DNA from: JBDKGV01 sp039798005
GTDB lineage: Bacteria; Fibrobacterota; Fibrobacteria; UBA5070
Assembly (NCBI GenBank): GCA_039798005.1
Contig: JBDKGV010000150.1
Coordinates: 1-8,500 of the forward strand
DNA length: 8,500 nucleotides
Direction: 5' to 3'
Part shown: in pieces, positions 1 to 6,222 of the stretch
Layout of the letters: each line of letters opens with the position of its first letter
Numbering within the stretch: position 1 is the stretch's first letter
Translations under genes and position numbers: made by a program
The notes under the pieces: generated by a model
The model's database searches: none
What the model saw: the letters and a program-made list of their open reading frames with translations, nothing else
Told to the model about the DNA's origin: nothing

Positions 1-1266
1 GAAACGGTCCACAACACCGAGACTCTCTACGAAGAGGCTCGGCAGATCGGGCTGCGCGCTGAAAAATTCCTGACCGACGGGCGCCACACCGGCACCGGCG
101 GCGGCAACCACGTGGTGATGGGCGCGGCCGACCCGTCCGACTCGCCCTTCCTGCGCCGCCCGGACGTGCTGCGCAGCATGATCCTCTCGTGGCTTGCGCA
201 CCCGTCGCTGTCCTACGTGTTCTCGGGACTTTTCGTGGGCCCCACCAGCCAGTCGCCGCGTCTGGATGAGGCCCGACACGATGCCGTGCGCCAGCTTGAG
301 ACCGCGCTGCGCGAGATCCCGGAATCGGGCTACTGCCCGCCGTGGCTGGTGGATCGCGTGTTCCGCAACCTTTTGGTGGACGTGACGGGCAACACCCATC
401 GCGCCGAATTCTGCATCGACAAGCTCTACAGTCCCGACTCGGCGACCGGTCGCTTGGGGCTCCTCGAGCTGCGCGGCTTCGAGATGCCTCCGCATCCGCA
501 GATGTCGCTGGTGCAGCAGCTCTTCATCCGGGCCCAGGTGGCGCGCTTCTGGGAGAAGCCATTTGTCATCACCCCGCCCCGCCACGGCACCGCGCTGCAG
601 GATCGCTACGCCCTGCCGCGCCTGTTGTGGGAGGATCTCAACGACGTGGTCGGCGAGCTGCGCGAGGAAGGCATCCCGTTTGAGACGGAGTGGTTCCGGC
701 CGCACAGCGAGTTCCGTTTCCCCAAACTTGGCGAGTTCCAGCTCAAGGACACGAACATCGAGCTGCGCCAAGCGCTTGAGCCTTGGCATGTGCTGGGCGA
801 GGAGTCGGGTGGCGGCGGGACGGCCCGCTATGTCGATTCGACGGTGGAGCGTCTGCAGGTGCTGGTGAAAAACGGCGCCGAGGGCCGCTACAGCGTGCTG
901 TGCAACGGCCTGCGCATGCCCATGGCCCCCACCGGGACCTCGGGTGAAACGGTGGCCGGTGTGCGCTTTCGGGCGTGGTCCGCGCCCAGCAGCCTGCATC
1001 CGACCATCTCTCCGCAGGTGCCGCTGGTCTTTGACCTGTTCGACGAATGGGCAGGGCGTGCGGTCTCGGGCTTCACCTACCACGTGGCTCACCCGGGCGG
1101 CCGTGCCTACGAGACGCTGCCGGTCAATTCGTGGGAGGCCGAGGCGCGCCGTGCCGAGCGCTTCCTGCCCTTTGGCCACACGCCCAGTCGGGTGGTGCCG
1201 CGCAACCCGATCCACGACCCGGAGCATCCGCTCACGTTGGATCTGATGCGCAACCACCGGACCTGA
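1..1266 (+). CDS. DUF2126 family protein (putative amidoligase), C-terminal part, 5' truncated by the window
   Basis: The frame is open from base 1 to a TGA at 1264-1266, giving 421 residues with no start visible inside the window. Near the beginning it reads DGRHTGTGGGNHVV, the glycine-rich signature I associate with DUF2126 (PF09899), followed by SPFLRRPDVLRSML-like, HPSLSYVFSG and RFWEKPF-type segments, HPTISPQVPLVFD, and a GGRAYETLPVN stretch close to the end. All fit that family. Full-length members are roughly 1,100 residues and often carry an N-terminal transglutaminase-like domain, so this would be the last third or so. The family has been proposed to be a GS-like COOH-NH2 (amido)ligase, usually encoded near alpha-E and circularly permuted ATP-grasp proteins. 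Those partners would lie upstream and cannot be seen here. No signal peptide or membrane segment appears in the visible part. An internal ATG at 112 is not the real start, because conserved sequence precedes it. Family assignment is firm; the biochemical role is only a family-level prediction. Confidence 0.9.
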   Translation, partial: ETVHNTETLYEEARQIGLRAEKFLTDGRHTGTGGGNHVVMGAADPSDSPFLRRPDVLRSMILSWLAHPSLSYVFSGLFVGPTSQSPRLDEARHDAVRQLETALREIPESGYCPPWLVDRVFRNLLVDVTGNTHRAEFCIDKLYSPDSATGRLGLLELRGFEMPPHPQMSLVQQLFIRAQVARFWEKPFVITPPRHGTALQDRYALPRLLWEDLNDVVGELREEGIPFETEWFRPHSEFRFPKLGEFQLKDTNIELRQALEPWHVLGEESGGGGTARYVDSTVERLQVLVKNGAEGRYSVLCNGLRMPMAPTGTSGETVAGVRFRAWSAPSSLHPTISPQVPLVFDLFDEWAGRAVSGFTYHVAHPGGRAYETLPVNSWEAEARRAERFLPFGHTPSRVVPRNPIHDPEHPLTLDLMRNHRT

Positions 1267-1278
1267 GAGGACTTCACC

Positions 1279-1301
1279 CCTCGGACAGAATCTGTCCGAG
1301 G
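1279..1301. terminator. Hairpin between convergent genes, possible bidirectional terminator
   Basis: CCTCGGACAG at 1279-1288 and CTGTCCGAGG at 1292-1301 are perfect reverse complements separated by 3 nt, so the hairpin forms on either strand. It lies 12 nt after the DUF2126 stop and 19 nt beyond the stop of the minus-strand beta-helix gene at 1321. That is where a shared terminator for two converging transcripts would be expected. There is no T-run on either side, so it is not a textbook intrinsic terminator. It may instead block 3' exonucleases or need Rho. Confidence 0.55.
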
Positions 1302-1320
1302 AGGCTGTGGCCTCTGAGCT

Positions 1321-3261
1321 TCAGTCCCCCGTCACCACGAGGCTCTCCCGGATTCGGGAGGCGCCGAAGGTGGTATCCAGGATGTAGAAGCCTCTGGCGA
1401 GCGCCGGGATGGCTCCGCTTTCGGTCAGTCGGAAAGACCTGTGAAGCCTTCCTTGCGCATCGCGGATCCGGAGGTCGGCAGGGTACTGTGGTGCCTGCAA
1501 ATGCAGGATGCCTTTCCGGAAGGTGACTTGGAATTTCAGTGCGGTGCCCTCGGAGATCCGGGTGGGCGGTGTGGTGGTGCGCCGGGTGAACTGGTCCTTC
1601 CAGAGAGAGGCCGGGGAAAGGGTGGCTCCCTGTCCGATGCCTTCCAGACTGTCCAGTGGAGCCGTCTTCTTGAGGATGGAATCGCTGGTCGCATTGCTTG
1701 CGGCATTGCTGACGCCGGTGCGCGTGCCGCGCGTGCCCACCACGTATCCGTACCGCGCCTGCTGGGTGCGGATCACGTCGTTGATGCCCTTCACGCCGGT
1801 GCCGATTCCCTGCGTGTTCCAGTAGGCGGTGTGGGCCGCGGTCAGGTCGTGCCGTGGAGCCGTGCCGTAGGGCCGGTACTGGGCCAGGAAGACGCTGTTC
1901 TCCGAGGTGCAGTTGTCGAACAGGTTGCTGTGGCTGAAATGCATGTGGTTGTCGCTGCCGGACCCGCTGGTGCTCTCCGATCCGGACAGGCCGGTCTGGA
2001 GGCCCGTCTCCTTGTCGTGGATCCGCAGGAACACGTTGCCCGAGGCGAGCATGTGGGAGAGCACGAAGCCGTGGCGGGTGAACCACGATCGCGAATCGCG
2101 CACCATGTTTTCATTCCCCGAGACCCGATAGCCGTACCCGTTGCCGCCGCCACCTCCGTACTGGGCGTGTCCGATATCGCACGAATCGACCAGGACCCCG
2201 CGCGCCTGGTTCAGGAGGATGCCATTGGACAGGATGTGCGCACCGCTGGTGTTGCCCTTGGGCTGGAAGGAGCGCACGTTGCGGATCCAGCCGTTGCGCA
2301 CGCCTTGGAAAAGGATCGCGTACGAGTTGTGCGCGTCACAGCCCGCGTTGCCTGCGGTCGAATAGTCCTCCTCCGCCCATCCCGTGCTGGTGGGGATCTG
2401 GGTGTTCCCGATGGAAAGGTTCTCCAGGCCGACTTCCTCCAGCATGGAAGGCGCCGCATGGACCATGGCGGAATCCCCTGTCAAAAGAGCGTACCGGATG
2501 GGCGCGTCGATCGTGATGGTCCCGGCCGTGGGATCGATGGACAGAATCTGTCGCAGGTAGATGATGCCGGTGAGGCCGGAGGTCTTCCCGGACCAGTCCG
2601 TCTCCTTGTGCTCGGCGACCCACCCTTCGGTGATGCGGTTGCGGACGATCACCTGGTCGCCGACCTTGAATCCGCTGGTGCTGGTCAGCGGGATCACGTC
2701 GGTCGGGCGGCGCAGGTCGCGGGCGAGGAATGTGCGCGTGGTGGGAATGGACAGCCACGAGCCGGTGCCGGTGGTCCTCACGATGGACTTGGAATTCATC
2801 TCGGTCGCCGTGTTCCAGAGGAAGGTGCGATCGGGCCCGGCCCCCCGCAGGATGATCCGGGACTTGCGGATGCTCAGGGCCGACGGGTTTGATCCGCTGG
2901 GGGAGAGCTTGTAGGTGCCCGCAGGCAGGAAGACCACGCCCGCACCTGCCGCCGCGGCGCTGTCCAAGGCCATCTGGATGGACGCGGTCGCGTCCTTGGT
3001 TCCCGTGCTGTCGGCCAGGAAGGGCGCGGCCGTCACCCGGAAGACCCGGGTCGACGAAAGCCGGGAGTCGCCTTCCCGGGGCGGCTCCAGCTCGCCGCGG
3101 TGGTAGCCGGCGTAGGACCAATCCTGGAGGAAGGCGTCGGTGTGGAAGTCCTTGGAGACCGGAGGCGTCCAGTTGGAGGGGTACAAGGCGCTGGTCCACG
3201 CCTTGGTCAGGTTGGGCAGGGCCATGGTCAGGACCAAGGCCATGTTCGCGGCGATTCTCAT
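1321..3261 (-). CDS. Exported right-handed beta-helix (pectate-lyase-superfamily-like) protein with C-terminal T9SS-type sorting domain
   Basis: This gene encodes 646 residues. Residues 1-21 look like a Sec signal peptide (hydrophobic run MALVLTMAL, likely cleavage after LTKA). Residues about 84-120 carry the pectate_lyase_3-type entry motif, DSTGTKDATASIQMALDSA followed by GVVFLPAGTYKL. Residues 130-520 have short repeating strands typical of a parallel beta-helix (ILRGAG, LENLSIGNT, WIRNVRSF, GILLNQARGVLVDSC). There is a glycine-rich loop YGGGGGNGYGY at 368-378 and a histidine-rich stretch DNHMHFSHSNLFDN at 437-450. Residues about 577-646 (VTFRKGILHL, LRIRDAQGRL, LARGFYILDT, RIRESLVV) resemble a type A T9SS C-terminal domain, which would send the protein to the cell surface or medium. 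The ATG at 3261 directly follows the TAG of the upstream lipoprotein (zero gap). Its Shine-Dalgarno AGAGGAG (3270-3276) lies inside that gene with an 8-nt spacer, so translation is probably coupled. The fold suggests polysaccharide binding or cleavage. I cannot name a substrate or catalytic residues. Confidence 0.85.
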   Translation of the reverse strand: MRIAANMALVLTMALPNLTKAWTSALYPSNWTPPVSKDFHTDAFLQDWSYAGYHRGELEPPREGDSRLSSTRVFRVTAAPFLADSTGTKDATASIQMALDSAAAAGAGVVFLPAGTYKLSPSGSNPSALSIRKSRIILRGAGPDRTFLWNTATEMNSKSIVRTTGTGSWLSIPTTRTFLARDLRRPTDVIPLTSTSGFKVGDQVIVRNRITEGWVAEHKETDWSGKTSGLTGIIYLRQILSIDPTAGTITIDAPIRYALLTGDSAMVHAAPSMLEEVGLENLSIGNTQIPTSTGWAEEDYSTAGNAGCDAHNSYAILFQGVRNGWIRNVRSFQPKGNTSGAHILSNGILLNQARGVLVDSCDIGHAQYGGGGGNGYGYRVSGNENMVRDSRSWFTRHGFVLSHMLASGNVFLRIHDKETGLQTGLSGSESTSGSGSDNHMHFSHSNLFDNCTSENSVFLAQYRPYGTAPRHDLTAAHTAYWNTQGIGTGVKGINDVIRTQQARYGYVVGTRGTRTGVSNAASNATSDSILKKTAPLDSLEGIGQGATLSPASLWKDQFTRRTTTPPTRISEGTALKFQVTFRKGILHLQAPQYPADLRIRDAQGRLHRSFRLTESGAIPALARGFYILDTTFGASRIRESLVVTGD

Positions 3262-4530
3262 CTATTGCGCTCCTCTCAAAAGGGTTTCCAGTCCGACGCC
3301 CACAAGGGTCAGGTCGTCGAGCCAGAGTTCCGTGTCCTTGTTCACCAGGAATTGGATGGTCCCGACCTGCGGTGCGGCCTCGCTCCAGGCAAGGCTTGCC
3401 ACCTTCGGATTGGAGGGCAGAAGGATCGCGTTGCGGGGAATGGCGACCCGGGTCCAGGTGTCCGTCGGGGCGAAGGATGCCTCGAACTGGACGGTTCCTC
3501 CCGTCAGTTCCTGCATGCGGCGGGTGGTGAACTGGATGCGGACCCGCCCGCTTCCCTTGGCCATGAACACCAGGCTGTCCATCGAGCCCAGATCGACCCA
3601 CCCCTTCGCGGTCTGGAGCGCCCTTCGCGGGGCCACCTCGACGCCGATCAGGGCGAACTGGGTGGTGCCGGTGCTTCCGATCCGAAACTGCGCATGGAGA
3701 GAGCGCCCCGCCCATGCCGAGGAGTCGGTCGTCGCCAACCCCAGATTTTTCTCCGCGGTGACGGGCTCGAGCCGACTCGTGCCACCGTAGGCGGAATCGT
3801 CGTGATAGTACCACCATCCCCCGCGCAGGAGTTGTCGCAACAGCGAGAACCTGTCACCATCGTCGAAATCGTCGATCAGGACCCGGCGCGAATCCACGTT
3901 GAGATCCAGACCCGCCAAGGTCTGGCCTGGCGCGACCTCCACGCGGCCCGCGCGTTGCCACGAGAAGCCCTGCGCATCGGACAGCGCCACGAGGATGTCG
4001 TAGTCTCCGGGCGGGATGGCCGGGAAGGAGAACGCGCCCACGGAATCCACCTTCGCCGAGATGCCGGTGCCCGCAAGGAGCACCCGGACAGGGCGGCTTC
4101 CGGCGCAGCGGACGGTGCCGGAGAGTCGTGCGACCCGCTGCATGCGAAGATCAGGCAGTGGAGAGGCGCCGCCGGTGAAGGGGATGGCGAGGTTGCCTTG
4201 ATGGATCGCGGCATCCCGGTCCAGGATCTCCAGGGCGTATTCTCCGGGCGGCATTCCCTCGAAGCGGAACTGGCCCGAAGAGTCGGTCGCGACGCTGTCG
4301 ACGGCCGCGCTGCTGTCGGACACCGTGCGGCGTCCCCATTGCTCGAGATCGATCAGCTTTACCTTGACGCCGGGGGCCGGGCTGCCGTCGATCTGGAGCA
4401 CGCGCGCGCCCAGGGCCGTGGTCTCGGACCCGGTGCCGCCGACGCTCCGGGTGTCCCCGCAGGCCGCAAGCAACGGCAAGATGCACCCCAGCGCGAGGGA
4501 TCGGATGCGTCGAGGCCTCGTGCCGATCAT
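3262..4530 (-). CDS. Lipoprotein with carboxypeptidase-regulatory-like domains and a C-terminal galactose-binding/CBM-like domain
   Basis: This gene encodes 422 residues. The N-terminus is a lipoprotein signal: MIGTRPRRIR, a hydrophobic core, then the lipobox LAAC with Cys24. A low-complexity linker (GGTGSETT) follows. Residues about 40-105 form a carboxypeptidase-regulatory-like or Ig-like unit (ARVLQIDGSPAPGVKVKLID, then GQFRFEGMPPGEYALEI). A second unit spans about 133-210 (LSGTVRCAG, GAFSFPAIPPGDYDILV). Residues about 217-412 start with IDDFDDGD and GGWWYYHDD and end with ELWLDDLTLVGV, the layout of CBM11/CIA30-type jelly-roll domains. The frame stays open further 5', but the start at 4530 is right: the lipoprotein signal begins there, GGAGG (4537-4541) sits 6 nt upstream, and the ATG overlaps the preceding stop as ATGA. 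The 3' end abuts the beta-helix gene. I infer an envelope-anchored glycan-binding or accessory protein. No catalytic motif was seen. Confidence 0.83.
   Translation of the reverse strand: MIGTRPRRIRSLALGCILPLLAACGDTRSVGGTGSETTALGARVLQIDGSPAPGVKVKLIDLEQWGRRTVSDSSAAVDSVATDSSGQFRFEGMPPGEYALEILDRDAAIHQGNLAIPFTGGASPLPDLRMQRVARLSGTVRCAGSRPVRVLLAGTGISAKVDSVGAFSFPAIPPGDYDILVALSDAQGFSWQRAGRVEVAPGQTLAGLDLNVDSRRVLIDDFDDGDRFSLLRQLLRGGWWYYHDDSAYGGTSRLEPVTAEKNLGLATTDSSAWAGRSLHAQFRIGSTGTTQFALIGVEVAPRRALQTAKGWVDLGSMDSLVFMAKGSGRVRIQFTTRRMQELTGGTVQFEASFAPTDTWTRVAIPRNAILLPSNPKVASLAWSEAAPQVGTIQFLVNKDTELWLDDLTLVGVGLETLLRGAQ
3270..3276 (-). promoter_or_regulatory. Ribosome binding site of the beta-helix gene
   Basis: AGAGGAG on the minus strand with an 8-nt spacer to the ATG at 3261. 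It lies entirely inside the end of the lipoprotein gene, whose TAG directly touches this ATG. Confidence 0.7.
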
Positions 4531-5372
4531 GACTCGCCTCCGGTGCCGTCCTTCGCGTCCTGTCGCGTCAGGGGGAAGGCGTGGATGTTGACCTGGTACA
4601 CCCGATCCGCCTCGTCGTCGTCGCGGGCGATCTCGAGGATCTCGCGCCGAAGCTCGTCGATGCGCCGGGAGATGGTCTCCCAGCCGCGGGCGGAGATGCC
4701 GACCGTCACGGTGGAGGCGTTGCGCTCTTCCCGTGGGAACCGTTCCAACGCCTCGCGCGCCAGATCCATCACCACGGCGTGGTAGTTGAGGATGGCGATG
4801 TTGCGCGCTTCCGAGCCGGTGCTGATGAAGCCGTCCAGGACCTCCCACTCCCCGTCCTTGCCTTGCTGCACCAATTCCAGCCGTTCAAGCAGCTCGACGG
4901 CGCGACGGGTTTCCGTCGCCGAGACCGCCGGGTCGAGCTTGCGTCCCAGTTCGGAGAAGTTGCCTTGGAACCCCCCGAATCCGATGACGGCCCGAACCGC
5001 CGACGGAACCCAGCTGCCGTAGTATTCGTATTGGCTGGCCTCCAAGGTGCGCACCCGCACCTGGTCGTACTTGAGCAGCCCTTCGAGCGCATCGCGTTTT
5101 GCACGGTAGGATTTGGCCTGGTTGAAGCGGACCAGGAGCCGGAAGTAGTCGGCTTCCTCGGCCGCAAGCCCCAGAAAGGGAATGAACCGCTCGGTCAGGG
5201 GCTCGGACAGGTTGGTGAGGCCGGTCAGGATCTGGGCGAACAGGCCCGACGAGCGGAATCCCACCTTCTGCGCGATCAGGCGGTGGGAGAAGCGAGGGGT
5301 CTGGCGCTTGCGCTCCTCGTAGTGCTCGCGCAGGTACTTTCGATAGTCCGTGAACTGGAAGATGTCCGGCAT
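4527..5372 (-). CDS. TIGR02147 (DUF4423) family protein, putative transcriptional regulator
   Basis: This gene encodes 281 residues with no signal peptide or membrane segment, so it is probably cytoplasmic. The N-terminus MPDIFQFTDYRKYLREHYEE is the family's usual opening. Residues 28-56 (FSHRLIAQKVGF, then LFAQILTGLTNLS) look like a helix-turn-helix of the XRE type. Residues 64-88 (IPFLGLAAEEADYFRLLVRFNQAK) are also typical. A second winged-helix-like segment spans about 137-182, and the end (SRRIDELRREILEIA, then VYQVNIHAFPLTR) is the family's conserved tail. The frame is open up to an ATG at 5423 (17 extra residues). I prefer 5372 because family members begin at this point, AGGGG lies 8 nt upstream, and the candidate promoter would start transcription near 5425. 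The family is expanded in Fibrobacter and Bdellovibrio. DNA binding is predicted rather than shown, as far as I know. The stop overlaps the lipoprotein start by 4 nt (ATGA), so this is the first gene of the operon. Confidence 0.88.
   Translation of the reverse strand: MPDIFQFTDYRKYLREHYEERKRQTPRFSHRLIAQKVGFRSSGLFAQILTGLTNLSEPLTERFIPFLGLAAEEADYFRLLVRFNQAKSYRAKRDALEGLLKYDQVRVRTLEASQYEYYGSWVPSAVRAVIGFGGFQGNFSELGRKLDPAVSATETRRAVELLERLELVQQGKDGEWEVLDGFISTGSEARNIAILNYHAVVMDLAREALERFPREERNASTVTVGISARGWETISRRIDELRREILEIARDDDEADRVYQVNIHAFPLTRQDAKDGTGGES
4537..4541 (-). promoter_or_regulatory. Ribosome binding site of the lipoprotein gene
   Basis: GGAGG on the minus strand, 6 nt before the ATG at 4530. 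It lies inside the last codons of the TIGR02147 gene. It fixes the lipoprotein start well inside the longer open frame and, with the ATGA overlap, points to translational coupling. Confidence 0.7.
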
Positions 5373-5431
5373 GGACGCGACCCCTGTGCTTTTCCCCCAT
5401 TCGACTAAACGGTTCGAAAGCATCTGCCTTC

Positions 5432-5460
5432 ATTCTAGCGCATGTCGAGCGCGTCGGCAC
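5432..5460 (-). promoter_or_regulatory. Weak sigma70-like promoter candidate for the TIGR02147 operon
   Basis: On the minus strand TAGAAT (5432-5437) matches the -10 consensus at 5 of 6 positions. Seventeen nt further upstream is GTGCCG (5455-5460), which matches TTGACA at only 3 of 6. Transcription would begin near 5425, leaving a leader of about 50 nt before the preferred start at 5372. That position is next to the alternative ATG at 5423, which would then have no leader. The -35 is poor, so the call is tentative. Confidence 0.3.
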
Positions 5461-5511
5461 GGGGATCACAGAGATAGCGCTTGGCACAATTGCTAAGCAC
5501 TTCAGGGCGCC

Positions 5512-5585
5512 TCCCTGCGGGCCGGGCTGCCTGCCAAGCCACCGCTTCGCGGGGGTCTTGTCCCTGCGGGCGGCATCCCTGGCGC
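5512..5585 (-). repeat. Repeat, copy A (conserved ends, variable centre)
   Basis: Bases 5560-5585 (26 nt, containing GGGCGGCATCCCTGG) are identical to 8313-8338. Bases 5523-5535 (CGGGCTGCCTGCC) are identical to 8232-8244. The two blocks have the same order and orientation in both copies, but the sequence between them is 24 nt here and 68 nt in copy B and does not match. The centre here contains a small stem CCGC-TTC-GCGG. The word TCCCTGCGGGC occurs twice within this copy, at 5512-5522 and 5561-5571. Read on the minus strand, the copy lies about 140 nt upstream of the TIGR02147 start. Confidence 0.65.
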
Positions 5586-5630
5586 ACCCTGGCGATCAGC
5601 AACCTTGCAAGGGAACCGGCCGCAGCCGTG

Positions 5631-5658
5631 CCCCACGCGATCAGGATCGCACATGGGG
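5631..5658. repeat. Imperfect inverted repeat in the intergenic gap
   Basis: GCGATC (5637-5642) and GATCGC (5645-5650) pair with a 2-nt centre. They are enclosed by CCCCA (5631-5635) and TGGGG (5654-5658), with a 1-nt versus 3-nt internal bulge. The outer arm overlaps the palindrome TGGGGCCCCA at 5654-5663. It lies downstream of the minus-strand gene ending at 5736 and has no T-run. It could be a transcript-end structure, a protein-binding site or part of the repeat. Confidence 0.45.
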
Positions 5659-5666
5659 CCCCACGA

Positions 5667-5702
5667 AGGGGGAATGCCAAGATTTTGGCATGCAGCTCCC
5701 CT
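5667..5702 (-). terminator. Hairpin after the DUF4105 operon, possible terminator
   Basis: ATGCCAA (5674-5680) and TTGGCAT (5685-5691) form a perfect 7-bp stem with a 4-nt loop. An outer stem AGGGG (5667-5671) with CCCCT (5698-5702) can extend it across an unequal internal loop. It begins about 34 nt beyond the stop at 5736 on the minus strand, a usual distance for a terminator. No T-run follows, so an intrinsic terminator is not certain. Confidence 0.4.
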
Positions 5703-5735
5703 CAATAATCAGTTCTGATCTCTCCGGCCTTGTGC

Positions 5736-6221
5736 CTACGGCGTGTTGCTTTCGGTCCTTGCGACCAGCCGGTCGATGGCTTCGGTCATCTTGCGTTCGT
5801 CGATCCGGTTCCCGGCAGCCTTTCCGTCCTTGAGGTCGAAGTCGCGGCTGCGGGCCTGCACCTCGCGATAGACGTTTTGCAGGAACGGGGTCATCTCTCC
5901 ACCTGCCAGCCAGGTGTCGTGGTCGGTCTTGAGCACTTGGATAAGCTCCTTGTTGAAGCTCTCGGTGGTCGCTCCCAGCAGGGCGATTGCAAGGGTTGAG
6001 CCGACGAGGATCATGGTCTCCGGGCTGGGCTTCTCACTGTTCGTACTCAGCATGAGGCCTCCCGTCGTCAAGCCGAAGACGCAGGTTCCGCCAGCGGCGA
6101 TCAGGGGCACCGCAAGCTCGCCTCCGTAGCCCGCCTGCGCCTTGCCTGCAGCAATCATGGCGATCAGGCCAAGCGTGATCCATGGTTTGAGCTGCATTTC
6201 GCAGAGTCTCCTTTTCGTCAT
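5736..6221 (-). CDS. Small exported/membrane protein of unknown function (distant DUF3015-like possibility)
   Basis: This gene encodes 161 residues. It has an N-terminal signal peptide (KPWITLGLIAMIAAGKAQA, likely cut after AQA at residue 30). Two more hydrophobic stretches follow at about 37-58 (AVPLIAAGGTCVFGLTTGGLML) and 69-85 (TMILVGSTLAIALLGAT), then a charged, probably helical C-terminal half. The start is ambiguous. ATG 6221 has a perfect AGGAGG (6231-6236) with a 9-nt spacer and lies one base after the stop of the DUF4105 gene. ATG 6197 has AGGAGA (6207-6212), also with a 9-nt spacer, and gives a cleaner signal peptide. I list the longer form. VFGLTTGG and the later KELIQVLKTDHDTWLAGGE recall DUF3015 proteins (FGITSG, then a low-complexity helical end), which I remember near DUF4105 genes elsewhere, but this is a weak by-eye resemblance. 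Function unknown; close spacing suggests it works with the DUF4105 protein in the envelope. Confidence 0.72.
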   Translation of the reverse strand: MTKRRLCEMQLKPWITLGLIAMIAAGKAQAGYGGELAVPLIAAGGTCVFGLTTGGLMLSTNSEKPSPETMILVGSTLAIALLGATTESFNKELIQVLKTDHDTWLAGGEMTPFLQNVYREVQARSRDFDLKDGKAAGNRIDERKMTEAIDRLVARTESNTP

Positions 6222-6222
6222 C

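Larger units (their letters stand above)
5373..5735. other. Intergenic region with promoter candidate, repeat copy and hairpins
   Basis: This is the 363-nt gap between the small exported-protein gene and the TIGR02147 operon, both on the minus strand. I see no convincing gene here. Open frames in it are short, arginine- and proline-rich, and lie across the repeat. It holds the weak promoter near 5432-5460, repeat copy A at 5512-5585, an imperfect hairpin at 5631-5658 with an adjoining 10-bp palindrome TGGGGCCCCA at 5654-5663, and a second hairpin at 5667-5702. Confidence 0.6.

Noticed and set aside
1441..2892. Long plus-strand open frame of 483 codons opposite the beta-helix gene
   Set aside because: It is valine-, glycine- and arginine-rich with no domain, no signal and no ribosome site. 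The opposite strand encodes a clear signal peptide, beta-helix and sorting domain. High GC content readily produces such frames.
2336..3817. Minus-strand open frame of 493 codons overlapping two real genes in another frame
   Set aside because: It is composed mostly of Arg, Gly, His and Pro and spans the junction of the lipoprotein and beta-helix genes. It has no coding signature.
3100..4785. Long plus-strand open frame of 561 codons opposite the lipoprotein and TIGR02147 genes
   Set aside because: It crosses the boundary of two well-supported minus-strand genes and has no recognisable family features, so it is a GC-driven antisense shadow.
4531..4848. N-terminal extension of the lipoprotein by 106 residues
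   Set aside because: The extension is Arg/Gly/Pro-rich, overlaps the TIGR02147 gene out of frame, and would bury the lipoprotein signal peptide.
5373..5423. 17-residue longer start for the TIGR02147 protein at ATG 5423
   Set aside because: Family members start at the FxxTDYRKYL region, and the only promoter candidate would place transcription start almost on this ATG. Not fully excluded.
5481..5708. Small plus- and minus-strand open frames in the gap between the two operons
   Set aside because: They lie across the repeat, have no ribosome site or domain, and are not distinguishable from non-coding GC-rich sequence.
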